Source of the DNA: an uncultured bacterium
Lineage (GTDB): Bacteria; Cyanobacteriota; Vampirovibrionia; Gastranaerophilales; Gastranaerophilaceae
Length of the DNA: 64,000 bases
Direction of reading: 5' to 3'
Assembly: GCA_949294335.1 (NCBI GenBank)
Contig: CASFGO010000027.1
Coordinates: 119,527 to 183,526, forward strand
Shown here: in pieces, positions 52,084-62,726 of the stretch
Numbering within the stretch: the first letter of the stretch is position 1
Layout: every line of letters begins with the position of its first letter
Made by a program: the position numbers and the translations under genes
The notes under the pieces: model-generated
Seen by the model: the letters and a program-made list of their open reading frames with translations, nothing else
What the model was told of the DNA's origin: nothing
Databases searched by the model: none

Positions 52084-52373
52084 TGCATATAGTCTTCACT
52101 ACAATTAATTACAGGAACAGCAATTACCTCTGGTACATTATAAGGATGCATATCATTAATTAAAGCATTAATTTTTTCAAAATTACTTCTTACTGTTTTT
52201 ATTGATAATAATAGTTCCTTCTCCTTACATAACTCGCCATCCCAAGAAAAAATAGATTCTACTTTATCAGCTATACTAACACAAGCAGCCAAACGATGTT
52301 TTACAATTAAATTTGCCATTTCTTTTGCTATTTTTGCATTTGGAACAGTACAATATATTAATATTAAATCCAT
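52059..52373 (-). CDS. cutA: CutA1 divalent-cation tolerance family protein
   Basis: 104 residues, ferredoxin-like trimer-forming family found in all domains of life. Landmarks: YCTVPN near the start, KHRLAACVSI, SIFSWDGEL and HPYNVPEVIAVPVINCSEDY. Its role is debated (copper tolerance, signalling). GGGAG precedes ATG. The end overlaps the HExxH gene. Length is normal. Confidence 0.93.
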   Translation of the reverse strand: MDLILIYCTVPNAKIAKEMANLIVKHRLAACVSIADKVESIFSWDGELCKEKELLLSIKTVRSNFEKINALINDMHPYNVPEVIAVPVINCSEDYMQWIVHETK

Positions 52374-52445
52374 ATAATTTCTCCCCTGTATACCCTCTAT
52401 CGTCCTATTATATCAGTATTTATAAGAAATGCAACTTTTTAATAT

Positions 52446-53831
52446 TTAGAATATTTTATTTGGATTAAGTATATTTTTAGGATCAAATATATATTTAATT
52501 TTTTTCATATATTCTAATGCTGTATTATCTATTGCCATAGGTAAATATTGTTTTTTCTCAGCACCTATACCATGTTCAGCAGATAAAGTTCCCCCAAGAG
52601 AAATCGTAAGATTATATATTTCTTTTTTTGCATTGATATAATTTTTATGTTCTTCTTTGTTTTCAAGGTTAAGTGCAATTTGAGGATGTACATTTCCATC
52701 ACCAACATGACCTACAACACAAGTTTCTAAATTATACTTGCTACATATTTCATTTATTCCTGTTATTAGGTCTGGAAGTTTTGAGCGGGGAACTATTACA
52801 TCATCAGTGACTACATCAGGTCTCAATTTTGCAGCAGCAGCAAAAGAAGAACGACGAGCAGTCCATATTTTTTCATATTCTTCTTCTGTATTAGATATTG
52901 TTATATCTGTAGCATTTGATGCTAGTAAAATATCTTTCAATTTATCCCCATCTATTTTTACAGATTCTTTAGAGCCATCAATTTCAATTATTAATGCAGC
53001 TTCTTTATCAGTTTTTAAATTAGCGGGATAAAATTTTTCAACAGTTGTTATTGAATTTTTATCCATGAAATCAATAGTTGATGGAAATATTTTAGAATCA
53101 ATTATGTTATTAACAGATAATGTTGCATCTTGAATATTATCAAAATAAGCCAACATAACCCTTACAGATTCTGGCTTTGGAATTAATTTTAAATTTGCTT
53201 CAACAACAATACCTAAAGTTCCTTCACTACCAATAAATAATTGAGTTAACGGATAACCTGTAGCATTTTTTATTGTATTGCCACCTGTTGTCATTAATGT
53301 TCCATCAGCAAGAACAATTTTTAAACCTAAAATATAATCTTTAGTAGTTCCATATTTAAAAGTTTTAGGTCCACCTGCCGATTGAGCTATTGCACCACCT
53401 ATTGTTGAAACTCTTAGATTTGAAGGATCTGGCGGGAAGAATAAACCAACCTTATCAAGCTCTTTTTGCAAGTCCCCTATGACAACTCCAGGCTGAACAA
53501 CTGCAGTCATATCTGTTTTGTTAACTTCTAAAATATTATTCATTTTAGAAAAATTCATAACTATTCCGCCAAAATCGGGAAGACAAGCACCTATTAAATT
53601 AGTACCTGCACCTCTTCCTGTAACAGGAATATTATTACTATTTGCAAATCGCATTATTTTTTGTATTTCTTCAACTGTTTCTGGAAAAATAACAATATCT
53701 GGTAATTTATCAGACGTTCTTGTATTTGTTCCATCTTGAGAATAAACATAACATTCTTCTAATGTAGATAGAATATTATCTTTTGGTAAAATTTTACTCA
53801 ATTCTGCTGTTATTTTATTCTTCGTCAACAT
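52446..53831 (-). CDS. FAD-linked oxidase (GlcD/D-lactate dehydrogenase family)
   Basis: 461 residues, vanillyl-alcohol-oxidase fold. The FAD-binding PCMH domain has VTGRGAGTNLIGACLPDFGG and later STIGGAIAQSAGGPKTFKYG. The C-terminal substrate domain has VGHVGDGNVHPQI and SAEHGIG. Oxidises an alpha-hydroxy acid such as glycolate or D-lactate; which one is not determinable. GlcE/GlcF partners are absent nearby. The proposed ATG lies inside the last codons of the giant gene (17-base overlap), so the two are probably co-transcribed. Confidence 0.9.
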   Translation of the reverse strand: MLTKNKITAELSKILPKDNILSTLEECYVYSQDGTNTRTSDKLPDIVIFPETVEEIQKIMRFANSNNIPVTGRGAGTNLIGACLPDFGGIVMNFSKMNNILEVNKTDMTAVVQPGVVIGDLQKELDKVGLFFPPDPSNLRVSTIGGAIAQSAGGPKTFKYGTTKDYILGLKIVLADGTLMTTGGNTIKNATGYPLTQLFIGSEGTLGIVVEANLKLIPKPESVRVMLAYFDNIQDATLSVNNIIDSKIFPSTIDFMDKNSITTVEKFYPANLKTDKEAALIIEIDGSKESVKIDGDKLKDILLASNATDITISNTEEEYEKIWTARRSSFAAAAKLRPDVVTDDVIVPRSKLPDLITGINEICSKYNLETCVVGHVGDGNVHPQIALNLENKEEHKNYINAKKEIYNLTISLGGTLSAEHGIGAEKKQYLPMAIDNTALEYMKKIKYIFDPKNILNPNKIF

Positions 53832-56800
53832 ATGAAGTTAATCTTTCAATACTTTTATTTAATTTTGCTAATTGTTTATCTACACTTGTTATTTTTTTAG
53901 TTATTTGAGTATTATCATTTGCTTCAACTAATTCAGTTAATCTGTTTAATTTTTCTTCCAATGAATTAATTCTATTTTGTTGTTCGTTAAATTTTTCTTC
54001 AATATTATTAAATACAGAATAGTCAAATTGGGTTGGCATTTCTATGCTTCGAATCATTCCTTTAACATCTTCGATATCATCTAATTTTTCTAATTTTTTA
54101 GTAATGGATGTTAAAGTTGAACCTGCACAGTCTACCCATTCTGCAATTGATAATAATGATTGATTTACAATACTGTTATATCCTTTATTATCTTGTAATG
54201 TGCGTTCTATTTTTGAAATAGAAGTTTCTATATGACTTAAATCATTACGTTCGATTAATTCTCTTGTTCTAGTATCTAAATCATCAATAACCAATCTAAA
54301 ACTTTCTAAGTTCTCTTTTAATAAATTAGATGAATTTTCAGATGTTAATAATAGTTTATTAGTTCTTGTACTTATACTAACAATATCTTCATTCATTTTA
54401 GCAATACTTGAAGATACTTCATTCATATCAGCTTGAGCTATTTGATTTTTAATATTTCCTACGACAAGAACAATATCATCAACTTTTTTTCTTATATCAT
54501 CTAACTCTTCATCTGTAGAAATCTCTTGAAGTTCTTTCATTGCAATTCTTAATTTTGCAATATCTGATTCTACATCTTGTAAACTATATGTATAATCCGC
54601 CTTAGAATCTCCTGATTGAATAGTTAAAAGATGTTTTTTTACTTCTGCAAATTCTTTTTGTAAATCATCATTATTTGCAACTGTTTCCAATTGATTTTTT
54701 ACATCATCAAACTCTTTCTTTATTGTATTATCTCTAACCAATTCAATTTGACTTCTTACATCTTCAAAGCCTTTTTCTATTGTATTATCTACTACATAAT
54801 CAATCCTGGATTGAACATCTTCAAAACTTTTTAATATTGAATTATCAACAATAAAATCAAGTTTTGAATGAATATTTTCAAACCCCTTATTCAATTCATA
54901 ATTATCTGATAAATCATCTAATTTTTGATGTATCATATCAAATTCAGGTTTTAATTCTTCTCTTGAAATAATGTTATATAATAATTCTTCTTTTTGGTTT
55001 TCAAGTTTGGAGATTAAATCTGATTTTATATCTTTTAATGTTGTGTTTGTTTTATTTGATTGTTCTTGGATATAATCAATTATTTCACCTTGTTCAACTT
55101 CAAATGATATTTGATCAAGTATTTTTATTGTATGAGATATTATATCAGATTTTAATTCTGTTAATTGAGATGCAATTATCTCTCTATTTGATGATTCATC
55201 TATTTTCTTATTAAAATCATTTAATAAATTAATAAGATTTTGATTTAATACATTACTGAAATCCTCTATTCTAGGAATCTCTCTAATATCATCAATTGTA
55301 CTTAAGATATTAATTCGTTCTCTTTGTTCTTGTATTATATTTTTTATTTTTGTAACTTCTTCTTCTAATGTATTTTTAGTTAATTCATCTACATCTACAC
55401 TAATATTCTCAAGCTTTTGTTCTATTGATTTTATATTTGATAAAATTAATTTATCAGCATTTTCATTATTTGTTGTTGTAAAATCTATTTTATCAAGTTT
55501 ATTCTCTAAAGAGTCTAATTTTTCAAACTCATTTCTTATTACTTCTAAAGTATTTGTATTATCTTGTTTTAATTCATTTTGGAAATCTGAAATTAAAGAT
55601 GCAAGATATTCAAATTTAACTTCAATTTTAGATAAATTATCTTTAGCTAAATTAGTAATTCTATCAGTATTTGTAAAAACTGCAGTAGATAAAGATACAA
55701 ATTCTTCCTTTATAATAGAAACTTGATGTGTTATATCTTCATCAATATTTGAATCTACCTTTTTTAATTCTGTTAGTAATATCTGTATTTTATTATTAAT
55801 ATTATCAAATTCTTCTTTATTATTTAAAATATTTTTTATTTCATTTGAGCTAACAGATATTACATTTGAAATATTTTCAAATTCTTTTTTAACTTCTTCA
55901 ATATGAGTAGAATTTGATGAAGCTATACTTAGCTCTAAATTATTTAATTTATCTAAAATATTAGATGTTTTATTACTTAAATTCTCAATATCTTCTTTAT
56001 TATTTAAGATGTCTTTTATTTCATTTGTATTAAGAAATAATAAATTGGAAATACTTTCAAATTCTTTTCTTATTTCTTCTATTTGAGTTAAATTTATTGT
56101 ATTTATATTAGCTTCAAAATTATTTAATCTATTTATTATTCCATTTAATTTACTTTTTAAATTTTCAATATCATCTTTATCATTTAAAATCTCTTTTATT
56201 TCATTTGTATTTACGGATAATAAATTTGAAACAACTTCAATTTCTTTCCTTATTGCTTCTATTTGAGAAGCATTTGATAAATTTATACTTCCTTCTAAAT
56301 TATTTAATTTTCCTAAAATATTACTTGTTTTACTTTGTAAATTATCAATATCATCTTTATTATTTAGAATATCTTTTATTTCATTTGTATTTGCTGATAA
56401 TAAATTTGAAACAACTTCAAATTCTTTTCTTATTTCTTCTATTTGGATAGAATTTGATGAACTTATATTTGCTTCAATATTATTTAAATTAGCAAGAATT
56501 ATATTACTATTTTCTTTAAGAACTTCAAAGCCTTCCTGCTTATTAAATATGTCATTTATACTAGAAGTTATTGATTGGAATTCCTTAGAATAATTTAATA
56601 TATCTTGTTTAATATTTTCTAAATTCTTGTTACTATCACTAAAATTAGTCTCAATAGAATTTAAAATATCATATACTTTTGAATTTGTATTATCTATCTT
56701 ATCTTTAATAAAATCAAAATTATTTGATATTGAATAATCTTGAGATTCAATTTTTTGAATTAATGCATCATATATATTATCGACTCGTTTTGATATTTCA

Positions 56801-59800
56801 TTAATAATTAAATCTACATTATTTGTTGAGTTATTTATTACAAAATCTTTTAATTCATTGTGGAGATTAAATATTTCATTTTTGAAATTATCAAAATATT
56901 CTTCTGATAAAACTTTGTTAATTATTTTATTTGTTTCTTGAAGTAAATTTTTCAAAATATCATTCAAGGAATTAAATTCATTATCAAATTTATTTGAAAT
57001 TATAATATCTTTAATAGAATTAATATTATCAATAATATTTTGACAATTATTTGAACTATTTTCAATTGAGTTTTTAAAGCTATCAATTATTGTATTATTA
57101 GCAATATCTATGCGTTTAACAATATCATCCTGAATATTTTCTAATGATTGATTTGTTGAATCAGACTTTGCCTCTGCATAATTTTTTATTTCTTCAATTA
57201 CATTTATAACTTGTTGTACTAATTCTTGTCCGTTTGAACTTTGTTTATCATCAATTTGAGATAATTTTACTTGTATTAATTTAATTTGAGTAGACAAATC
57301 ATTATTTATTGTTGAACTATTTTCATTTATTAGTATACTCAAATTCTCAAATAATGGTTTAATTTCAACAAACTCTTCTTTTAATTTATCAGAAATAAAA
57401 GTATTTATTTCATTTAACCCACCTAAGTGCTCGTTTATTAAATCAATAATTAATTGTAATTTTTGAACATTATTTGAATCATTATTATTGATCTGGTTAA
57501 AATATTGATCAATTTGTTCATTAAATTTTTCATATTTAAAGTTTAAATTATCGTGAAAACTATTTGCTTTTTCGATAATTGACTGTTTAATATCATTAAA
57601 ATTACTATATATATCTGGAGTTTTATCTAGTTGAATATCTTTTAATTCTTCGATCTTATTAATAATTACTTGTTCTGAATAATCTATTTTTTGAGGAATT
57701 AAACTAATTTTTGATTCTACATTATTAATAGATTCTTCTAATACAGATTTATATTCATCTGAAATTGTTGATATCGCATTAGAAATATATTTTATATTAT
57801 CAATAATTTCAAGTTTATTATTATATGATGAATCTTCAACTCTTTGAATTAAAGAATTAATATCTGAAGTAATAGAAGATATTTTTGATAAAATATTTTC
57901 TTCACTATTATTATTAGCATCTTTCAAATCACTAATTGCTTTTTCTAAATTGTATTGTAAGGTTGAAAGAACATCTTTTATACTTAATGTTAATGCTTCG
58001 CTTTTTTCATTGAAAACATCATTATTAGTAGATAATGAATTATTAATATTATCTACAATTTTAGAAATATTATCGTTATTGGCTTGAATTAAATTTAATA
58101 TTTGCTCTCTTGTATTATTTATATTTGTATGTACAAATTCTATATTATTAGTTGTATTACAAGAATTTTTTTCAGATTCTTGTTCAATTTTTTCATCTAG
58201 AGATTTAATTTCATACTTAATTGATTCTATATTTTCATTTATATTATTATTTTGAATTTGTATAGATAAATCTTCAGATGTTTGATATATTTTTTCTGCT
58301 ACATCATCAAGTTTTTCTGAAATATTTGCTTGTAAATTTTGAATATTATAATTTAAGCTATCTTTTAAAGCATCATCTTTTGCTGTTGAGTTTGATTGAT
58401 TGATTAAATTAGTAATATCTAATTTTATGCTATTTAACCCATTATTAACTTGATTATTTGAAACATTAATACTATTAATTAATTCATCTCTTGTATAATC
58501 TATATTTTTATTTATATTATTAGTATTTTCAATACTTTTGTCATTCTCTGAAATAAGATTATTTACAATATCACCTGTTAACGTTTTCAAATCTGAAGAT
58601 AATGTTTCCATTTTTTCATTTAACAATTCTGCAGATGTTGAAATATTAGAATTTATTAAATCTGATTTATTTGAAATATTGTCATTGATATTCTCAAATT
58701 CATTAAACATTCTATCAGATTTAACTTGTAAATTAATAATTTTATCATTGTTTTCATTGTTGGAAAAATTAATTTTATTTGATATTTCATCAAATTTTGA
58801 TACTAAATCTGAATCATTATTTATAAAATAATTTGCTAATTTATCAGTTACATTTTTCACCTCTTGAGAAACCGTATCTAATTTCTCAGTAATTTCTAAA
58901 GATTGCTTATCAAGATTATTATTTATATTTGAAATATTATCTTTAATTCCAGATACAGATACATCTAATGAATCTCTAATAGCTTCATTTATATGCTGCA
59001 TTTGAGAAAACATTGTACTCTTTGTTTCAAATATTCCGTTTGCCAAATTATCAAGTTTTTCAATCCAAACATCATTATTTTCATTAATATTTGAATTTAT
59101 TTCTTGTGTTACTGCTTGAATTGAGCTATTAATATTTTCTAATTTATTCTTTAAATATTCATTATTATCATTATATTTTGTATTATTAAATAACTCATTT
59201 CTTATTGAATCAATTGTTTCTGATATAAAATGTAATTTATCATTTAGTTCATTTTTTGAACTCCCAATATTTTGATTTAATGAACCAGAAAGTTCCTTTA
59301 AATCATTATCAATATGATTTAATTGTTCCATTAAAGCACTATTATTTTCAGACATAGATAATGATAAATTTGATAATACGAACTTAATATCAGAATTAAC
59401 AGCATCTATTTTCTCAAAAGTATTTTGTTGTAGCTGAGAGTAATCTGTTTTTGTTTCAATTTGATATAGCTTTTCTTCAGCTCTATCAAATCTTGCTTGA
59501 AATGTCTCAGAAATTTCTGAAATCTTTCCTGTTACCTGAAATATTAATGTTGGAAGTTCTGTATTTAAATCATTTATTTTATCATACAAATTTGAAATAT
59601 AATTATTTAAATCTCCATCAAAGTCTGTATTTAATTTTTTTACATCATTTGAAATATCTAAAATAAGTTGATATGTTTGTGAAATATTTTTTAGAGTTTC
59701 TTCTGCATTGTTATTATGATTTAAAATTAAATCTGACAATATTGACTTCAATCCATTATCAATATTTATTAACTTATTTTCAATATTTGAATCTAGTTGA

Positions 59801-61437
59801 GTAGTGTTATTTTGTAATTTTTCATTTAAAGAATTTATAGTAACTGAAAGTTCATTTATAGTAGACGTAATTTTATTTGTATTATTTTCTTCTAATAAAA
59901 TTAACTCTGTTTTTAAATCTGTTGAAATTCCTAGCAATGAATTAATTTTATCAATTAATTCATTAGTTATTTCTTTAGAACTAGATGAAATATTTGTATT
60001 TATACTTAACAAATCATTTTTAATAGCAGAAATATAATCTGATAATGTCGAAATTGTATTTGTTGTATTGTTATCAATTTTTAATGAAATACCATGGGAT
60101 AATTCTGTAAAATGATTAATATTATTAATTATACTATTATAGTTATCCTTATCAAATGTTGAAAACTCATGTTTAAAACTATCTAACTTATTATTAACAT
60201 CATTTAATTGTGTATTAAATGTATTTAAGATATTTGATAAAGACTCTTTATTTTCAATGCTTACACGTTCAGTAGCATTTGCAATTACTTCAGTAATATT
60301 ATTATTAACTTGAGTTACAGAATCACTTAATCTAGCAAGATGAGAATTAAAATCAGCTAAATTTACTGCTGTTAAAATTCTTTTTAAATCTTGATTTGTT
60401 TCTAATAAATCATTACAAACAATATTAGTTTCATTTCCAATATCATTAACTACATTTAATAATTCTGTTTTAAATTGTTTGAAATCAAAATTTTCAGTAG
60501 AAGATCTTACAACACTTTCTAAATATTCTAGTTGAGAAATCAACTGTTTACTTTTTTCATCAGAATTATTTATTATTACAGATTTTATTTCATTAATTGC
60601 ACCAATTGAAGTATTAACAGCATTTGTTAAATGTCCTATTGAATCTTTATCAGCAGTATTATCAAGACTATCTCTTATTTCATCATTTTTTGTTATCAAA
60701 TTAAGAATTAATTCTTTTGACTCATTAAAATCACCTAATGTAACTAATCTATTTATACTTTCGTTAAATTCCTCATTTTTTTTATCAATCATTGAGATTG
60801 CAGAAAGTATAGTATTAGATATTGTATGAATATCTTCTATTGACTTCCCATATTTGTCACTTAAATTACTTGCGGCAAGTCTATCAAAGCTTGATGATAA
60901 ATCTTTGAAATTATTATTGATATTTAAGATAATACTCTCAAATCCATTATTAATTCTTGTTATATCAAATTTCAAAGTAGAAATATTCTTAATTATTTCA
61001 TTTTTTTGAGTATCATCTGCTCTTAATGCTTCTAATCTTAATGTGATTTCTGTTAAAGCATCTTTTTGAGCAACTACTTCTTTTGAAAACACAGCTAAAT
61101 TTGTTGCAATAATATCAAATAATTTTCTAATTTCAGATGATTTTAAATTTTCATCATTGTTTTTTAACAAGTTATTAATAGCAGTTTCAATCTCAGAAAA
61201 TTTTGCAACAACAAAACCGTGGCGTTCTTCAAGATTTGTTTTTACTTCACCAATCAGAAGCTTTATTAAATCAGCATTTTCTTCTAAATTAAGATTATCA
61301 AGTTTACTATTTATAGATGATAATACTTTATCCATCCCTGAAAAATTTAATACACCTTGTGCTCTCATTGAGTTAATTAAATTAGTAATTTTCTCAAAAT
61401 TAGTTTTTATATCTTCTAGATTGTTAATTTCTGCCAT
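53815..61437 (-). CDS. Giant coiled-coil protein (2540 residues) with internal repeats
   Basis: Almost wholly amphipathic helix, rich in Asn, Ser, Ile, Leu, Asp and Lys, with no signal peptide, membrane segment or enzymatic motif. LNFSG occurs at 30-34. A ~60-residue tandem repeat (NEIKDILNNKDDI...EEIRKEFEVVSNL) is clear about four times at roughly 1630-1880. A ~20-residue repeat (GFEDVRSQIELVRDNTIKK-type) is repeated about five times at roughly 2170-2270. It would form a very long rod: a cytoskeletal, polar or surface organiser are options. GGAC lies before ATG. It is the first gene of a pair with the FAD oxidase. Confidence 0.8.
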   Translation of the reverse strand: MAEINNLEDIKTNFEKITNLINSMRAQGVLNFSGMDKVLSSINSKLDNLNLEENADLIKLLIGEVKTNLEERHGFVVAKFSEIETAINNLLKNNDENLKSSEIRKLFDIIATNLAVFSKEVVAQKDALTEITLRLEALRADDTQKNEIIKNISTLKFDITRINNGFESIILNINNNFKDLSSSFDRLAASNLSDKYGKSIEDIHTISNTILSAISMIDKKNEEFNESINRLVTLGDFNESKELILNLITKNDEIRDSLDNTADKDSIGHLTNAVNTSIGAINEIKSVIINNSDEKSKQLISQLEYLESVVRSSTENFDFKQFKTELLNVVNDIGNETNIVCNDLLETNQDLKRILTAVNLADFNSHLARLSDSVTQVNNNITEVIANATERVSIENKESLSNILNTFNTQLNDVNNKLDSFKHEFSTFDKDNYNSIINNINHFTELSHGISLKIDNNTTNTISTLSDYISAIKNDLLSINTNISSSSKEITNELIDKINSLLGISTDLKTELILLEENNTNKITSTINELSVTINSLNEKLQNNTTQLDSNIENKLINIDNGLKSILSDLILNHNNNAEETLKNISQTYQLILDISNDVKKLNTDFDGDLNNYISNLYDKINDLNTELPTLIFQVTGKISEISETFQARFDRAEEKLYQIETKTDYSQLQQNTFEKIDAVNSDIKFVLSNLSLSMSENNSALMEQLNHIDNDLKELSGSLNQNIGSSKNELNDKLHFISETIDSIRNELFNNTKYNDNNEYLKNKLENINSSIQAVTQEINSNINENNDVWIEKLDNLANGIFETKSTMFSQMQHINEAIRDSLDVSVSGIKDNISNINNNLDKQSLEITEKLDTVSQEVKNVTDKLANYFINNDSDLVSKFDEISNKINFSNNENNDKIINLQVKSDRMFNEFENINDNISNKSDLINSNISTSAELLNEKMETLSSDLKTLTGDIVNNLISENDKSIENTNNINKNIDYTRDELINSINVSNNQVNNGLNSIKLDITNLINQSNSTAKDDALKDSLNYNIQNLQANISEKLDDVAEKIYQTSEDLSIQIQNNNINENIESIKYEIKSLDEKIEQESEKNSCNTTNNIEFVHTNINNTREQILNLIQANNDNISKIVDNINNSLSTNNDVFNEKSEALTLSIKDVLSTLQYNLEKAISDLKDANNNSEENILSKISSITSDINSLIQRVEDSSYNNKLEIIDNIKYISNAISTISDEYKSVLEESINNVESKISLIPQKIDYSEQVIINKIEELKDIQLDKTPDIYSNFNDIKQSIIEKANSFHDNLNFKYEKFNEQIDQYFNQINNNDSNNVQKLQLIIDLINEHLGGLNEINTFISDKLKEEFVEIKPLFENLSILINENSSTINNDLSTQIKLIQVKLSQIDDKQSSNGQELVQQVINVIEEIKNYAEAKSDSTNQSLENIQDDIVKRIDIANNTIIDSFKNSIENSSNNCQNIIDNINSIKDIIISNKFDNEFNSLNDILKNLLQETNKIINKVLSEEYFDNFKNEIFNLHNELKDFVINNSTNNVDLIINEISKRVDNIYDALIQKIESQDYSISNNFDFIKDKIDNTNSKVYDILNSIETNFSDSNKNLENIKQDILNYSKEFQSITSSINDIFNKQEGFEVLKENSNIILANLNNIEANISSSNSIQIEEIRKEFEVVSNLLSANTNEIKDILNNKDDIDNLQSKTSNILGKLNNLEGSINLSNASQIEAIRKEIEVVSNLLSVNTNEIKEILNDKDDIENLKSKLNGIINRLNNFEANINTINLTQIEEIRKEFESISNLLFLNTNEIKDILNNKEDIENLSNKTSNILDKLNNLELSIASSNSTHIEEVKKEFENISNVISVSSNEIKNILNNKEEFDNINNKIQILLTELKKVDSNIDEDITHQVSIIKEEFVSLSTAVFTNTDRITNLAKDNLSKIEVKFEYLASLISDFQNELKQDNTNTLEVIRNEFEKLDSLENKLDKIDFTTTNNENADKLILSNIKSIEQKLENISVDVDELTKNTLEEEVTKIKNIIQEQRERINILSTIDDIREIPRIEDFSNVLNQNLINLLNDFNKKIDESSNREIIASQLTELKSDIISHTIKILDQISFEVEQGEIIDYIQEQSNKTNTTLKDIKSDLISKLENQKEELLYNIISREELKPEFDMIHQKLDDLSDNYELNKGFENIHSKLDFIVDNSILKSFEDVQSRIDYVVDNTIEKGFEDVRSQIELVRDNTIKKEFDDVKNQLETVANNDDLQKEFAEVKKHLLTIQSGDSKADYTYSLQDVESDIAKLRIAMKELQEISTDEELDDIRKKVDDIVLVVGNIKNQIAQADMNEVSSSIAKMNEDIVSISTRTNKLLLTSENSSNLLKENLESFRLVIDDLDTRTRELIERNDLSHIETSISKIERTLQDNKGYNSIVNQSLLSIAEWVDCAGSTLTSITKKLEKLDDIEDVKGMIRSIEMPTQFDYSVFNNIEEKFNEQQNRINSLEEKLNRLTELVEANDNTQITKKITSVDKQLAKLNKSIERLTSYVDEE
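54640..54930 (-). repeat. ~60-base repeat inside the giant gene
   Basis: About five units of 19-20 residues each (FEDV/FDDV-x3-I/L-x2-V-x2-N), recognised in the translated protein. Diverged at DNA level; boundaries approximate. Confidence 0.55.
55800..56560 (-). repeat. 180-base tandem repeat inside the giant gene
   Basis: Blocks reading (plus strand) TCTTTTATTTCATTTGTATT recur at about 56010, 56190 and 56370, with a diverged copy near 55830, a spacing of 180 bases. Each encodes one ~60-residue unit. Boundaries are approximate. Copy number could vary between strains. Confidence 0.7.
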
Positions 61438-61542
61438 TTTTACGTCCTATTTTGTATACAAATATCCATAAAAATTTTATCATAAACATATAGAAGATAA
61501 AAAGTATATAAGCATTTCAAGGGAATGTATTTGTAATATTTC

Positions 61543-62661
61543 TTAATTTAATAATTTAGAACGAATAATTTTTTCTATTTTTTTAGAGGCAGTCCCATCC
61601 CCATAAGGGTTTTGAGCCTGTAATCTAGTTTCTAACTTATCTTTTGATAAAACATTCTCGCTATATTCTAAAATTTTATCGTAATCAGCCCCTACTAAAA
61701 CAGATACACCTGCTTCTATACCTTCTTTTCGTTCTGTTTCATATCTCATAACTAAAGTTGGACAACTGAATGATGGTGCTTCCTCCTGAATTCCACCAGA
61801 ATCAGTTAAAATTAATTTTGCATGTTTCATTAAATAAACCAAATAAGGATAATCTAATGGTGTTAGTAATTTAATATTATCTAAACAACCTAATCTTTCG
61901 TGTATTTTATTTTTTACATTAGGATTTGGATGTACTGGAATTACAAAAGTATGATCCACATATTTTGTTGCCAAATATGAAATTGCTTCAATTATTCTAT
62001 CAATTCTTTCTCCGTGATTTTCACGTCTATGTGCTGTGATTAAAACCAATTTATCATCAATAGTTATATTTTTATCTAGAAAATATTTTTTTGACTGTTC
62101 TATTACATCATCAGAAAGACAGAATAATGCATCAATTACAGTATTTCCTACAATATGAATTTTATCTTCAGAAATATTTTCTTTTAATAATGCTTCTTTA
62201 TTAACGCTTGTAGGTGCAAAATGAACATCAGCAACTCTACTTGTCATTTGACGCATAACTTCTTCTGGGAATGGTTCATATATATCATAAGAACGCAACC
62301 CAGCTTCAACATGATATACTGGAACTTTATGGTAAAAACTTGTTAATGCACCACAAAGAACAGTCATTGTATCACCTTGAACAATTGTTGCATCGATATT
62401 ATATTCATTAAATACGCTATCAAGAGAGGTTAAAATCTTTGTTTGAACTCCTGCTAGAGATTGATTCTCTCTCATGCAATCTAAATTAATATCAGCTTTT
62501 AACCCAAAATAATTTAAAGTCTGATTTGATAATTCTTTTTGTTGCTCTGTATTACAAATCAACACGTTGTAATCTCTTGGATATTTTTTTAATTCCAAAA
62601 TCACTGGTGCTAATTTTATTATTTCTGGTCTTGTTCCAAATATAAATATTATTGTTTTCAT
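61543..62661 (-). CDS. wecB: UDP-N-acetylglucosamine 2-epimerase (non-hydrolysing)
   Basis: Makes UDP-ManNAc for surface polysaccharides. 372 residues. It begins with IFGTRPEIIKLAPVILELKK and has VQGDTMTVLCG, HVEAGLRS, ITAHRRENHGE and LTDSGGIQEEAP, the family's catalytic and UDP-binding motifs. No ManNAc dehydrogenase (WecC) or other sugar genes are next to it. A TATAAT ending 6 bases before ATG and no ribosome site suggest a leaderless message. Confidence 0.95.
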   Translation of the reverse strand: MKTIIFIFGTRPEIIKLAPVILELKKYPRDYNVLICNTEQQKELSNQTLNYFGLKADINLDCMRENQSLAGVQTKILTSLDSVFNEYNIDATIVQGDTMTVLCGALTSFYHKVPVYHVEAGLRSYDIYEPFPEEVMRQMTSRVADVHFAPTSVNKEALLKENISEDKIHIVGNTVIDALFCLSDDVIEQSKKYFLDKNITIDDKLVLITAHRRENHGERIDRIIEAISYLATKYVDHTFVIPVHPNPNVKNKIHERLGCLDNIKLLTPLDYPYLVYLMKHAKLILTDSGGIQEEAPSFSCPTLVMRYETERKEGIEAGVSVLVGADYDKILEYSENVLSKDKLETRLQAQNPYGDGTASKKIEKIIRSKLLN

Positions 62662-62667
62662 ATTTGA

Positions 62668-62697
62668 ATTATAAAATAAACATAAATTATTTTACAA
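62668..62697 (-). promoter_or_regulatory. wecB promoter, leaderless arrangement
   Basis: Reading leftward: TTGTAA (62692-62697), 18 bases, TATAAT (62668-62673), then 6 bases to ATG. Its -35 overlaps the -35 of the divergent promoter. Confidence 0.6.
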
Positions 62698-62720
62698 TCT
62701 TTATATTATTGTGTTATTTT
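62691..62720 (+). promoter_or_regulatory. Promoter of the HAD-like gene, leaderless arrangement
   Basis: TTTACA (62691-62696), 18 bases, TATTTT (62715-62720), then 6 bases to the ATG at 62727. The -35 is shared, in opposite orientation, with wecB. Confidence 0.5.
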
Positions 62721-62726
62721 AATCTT

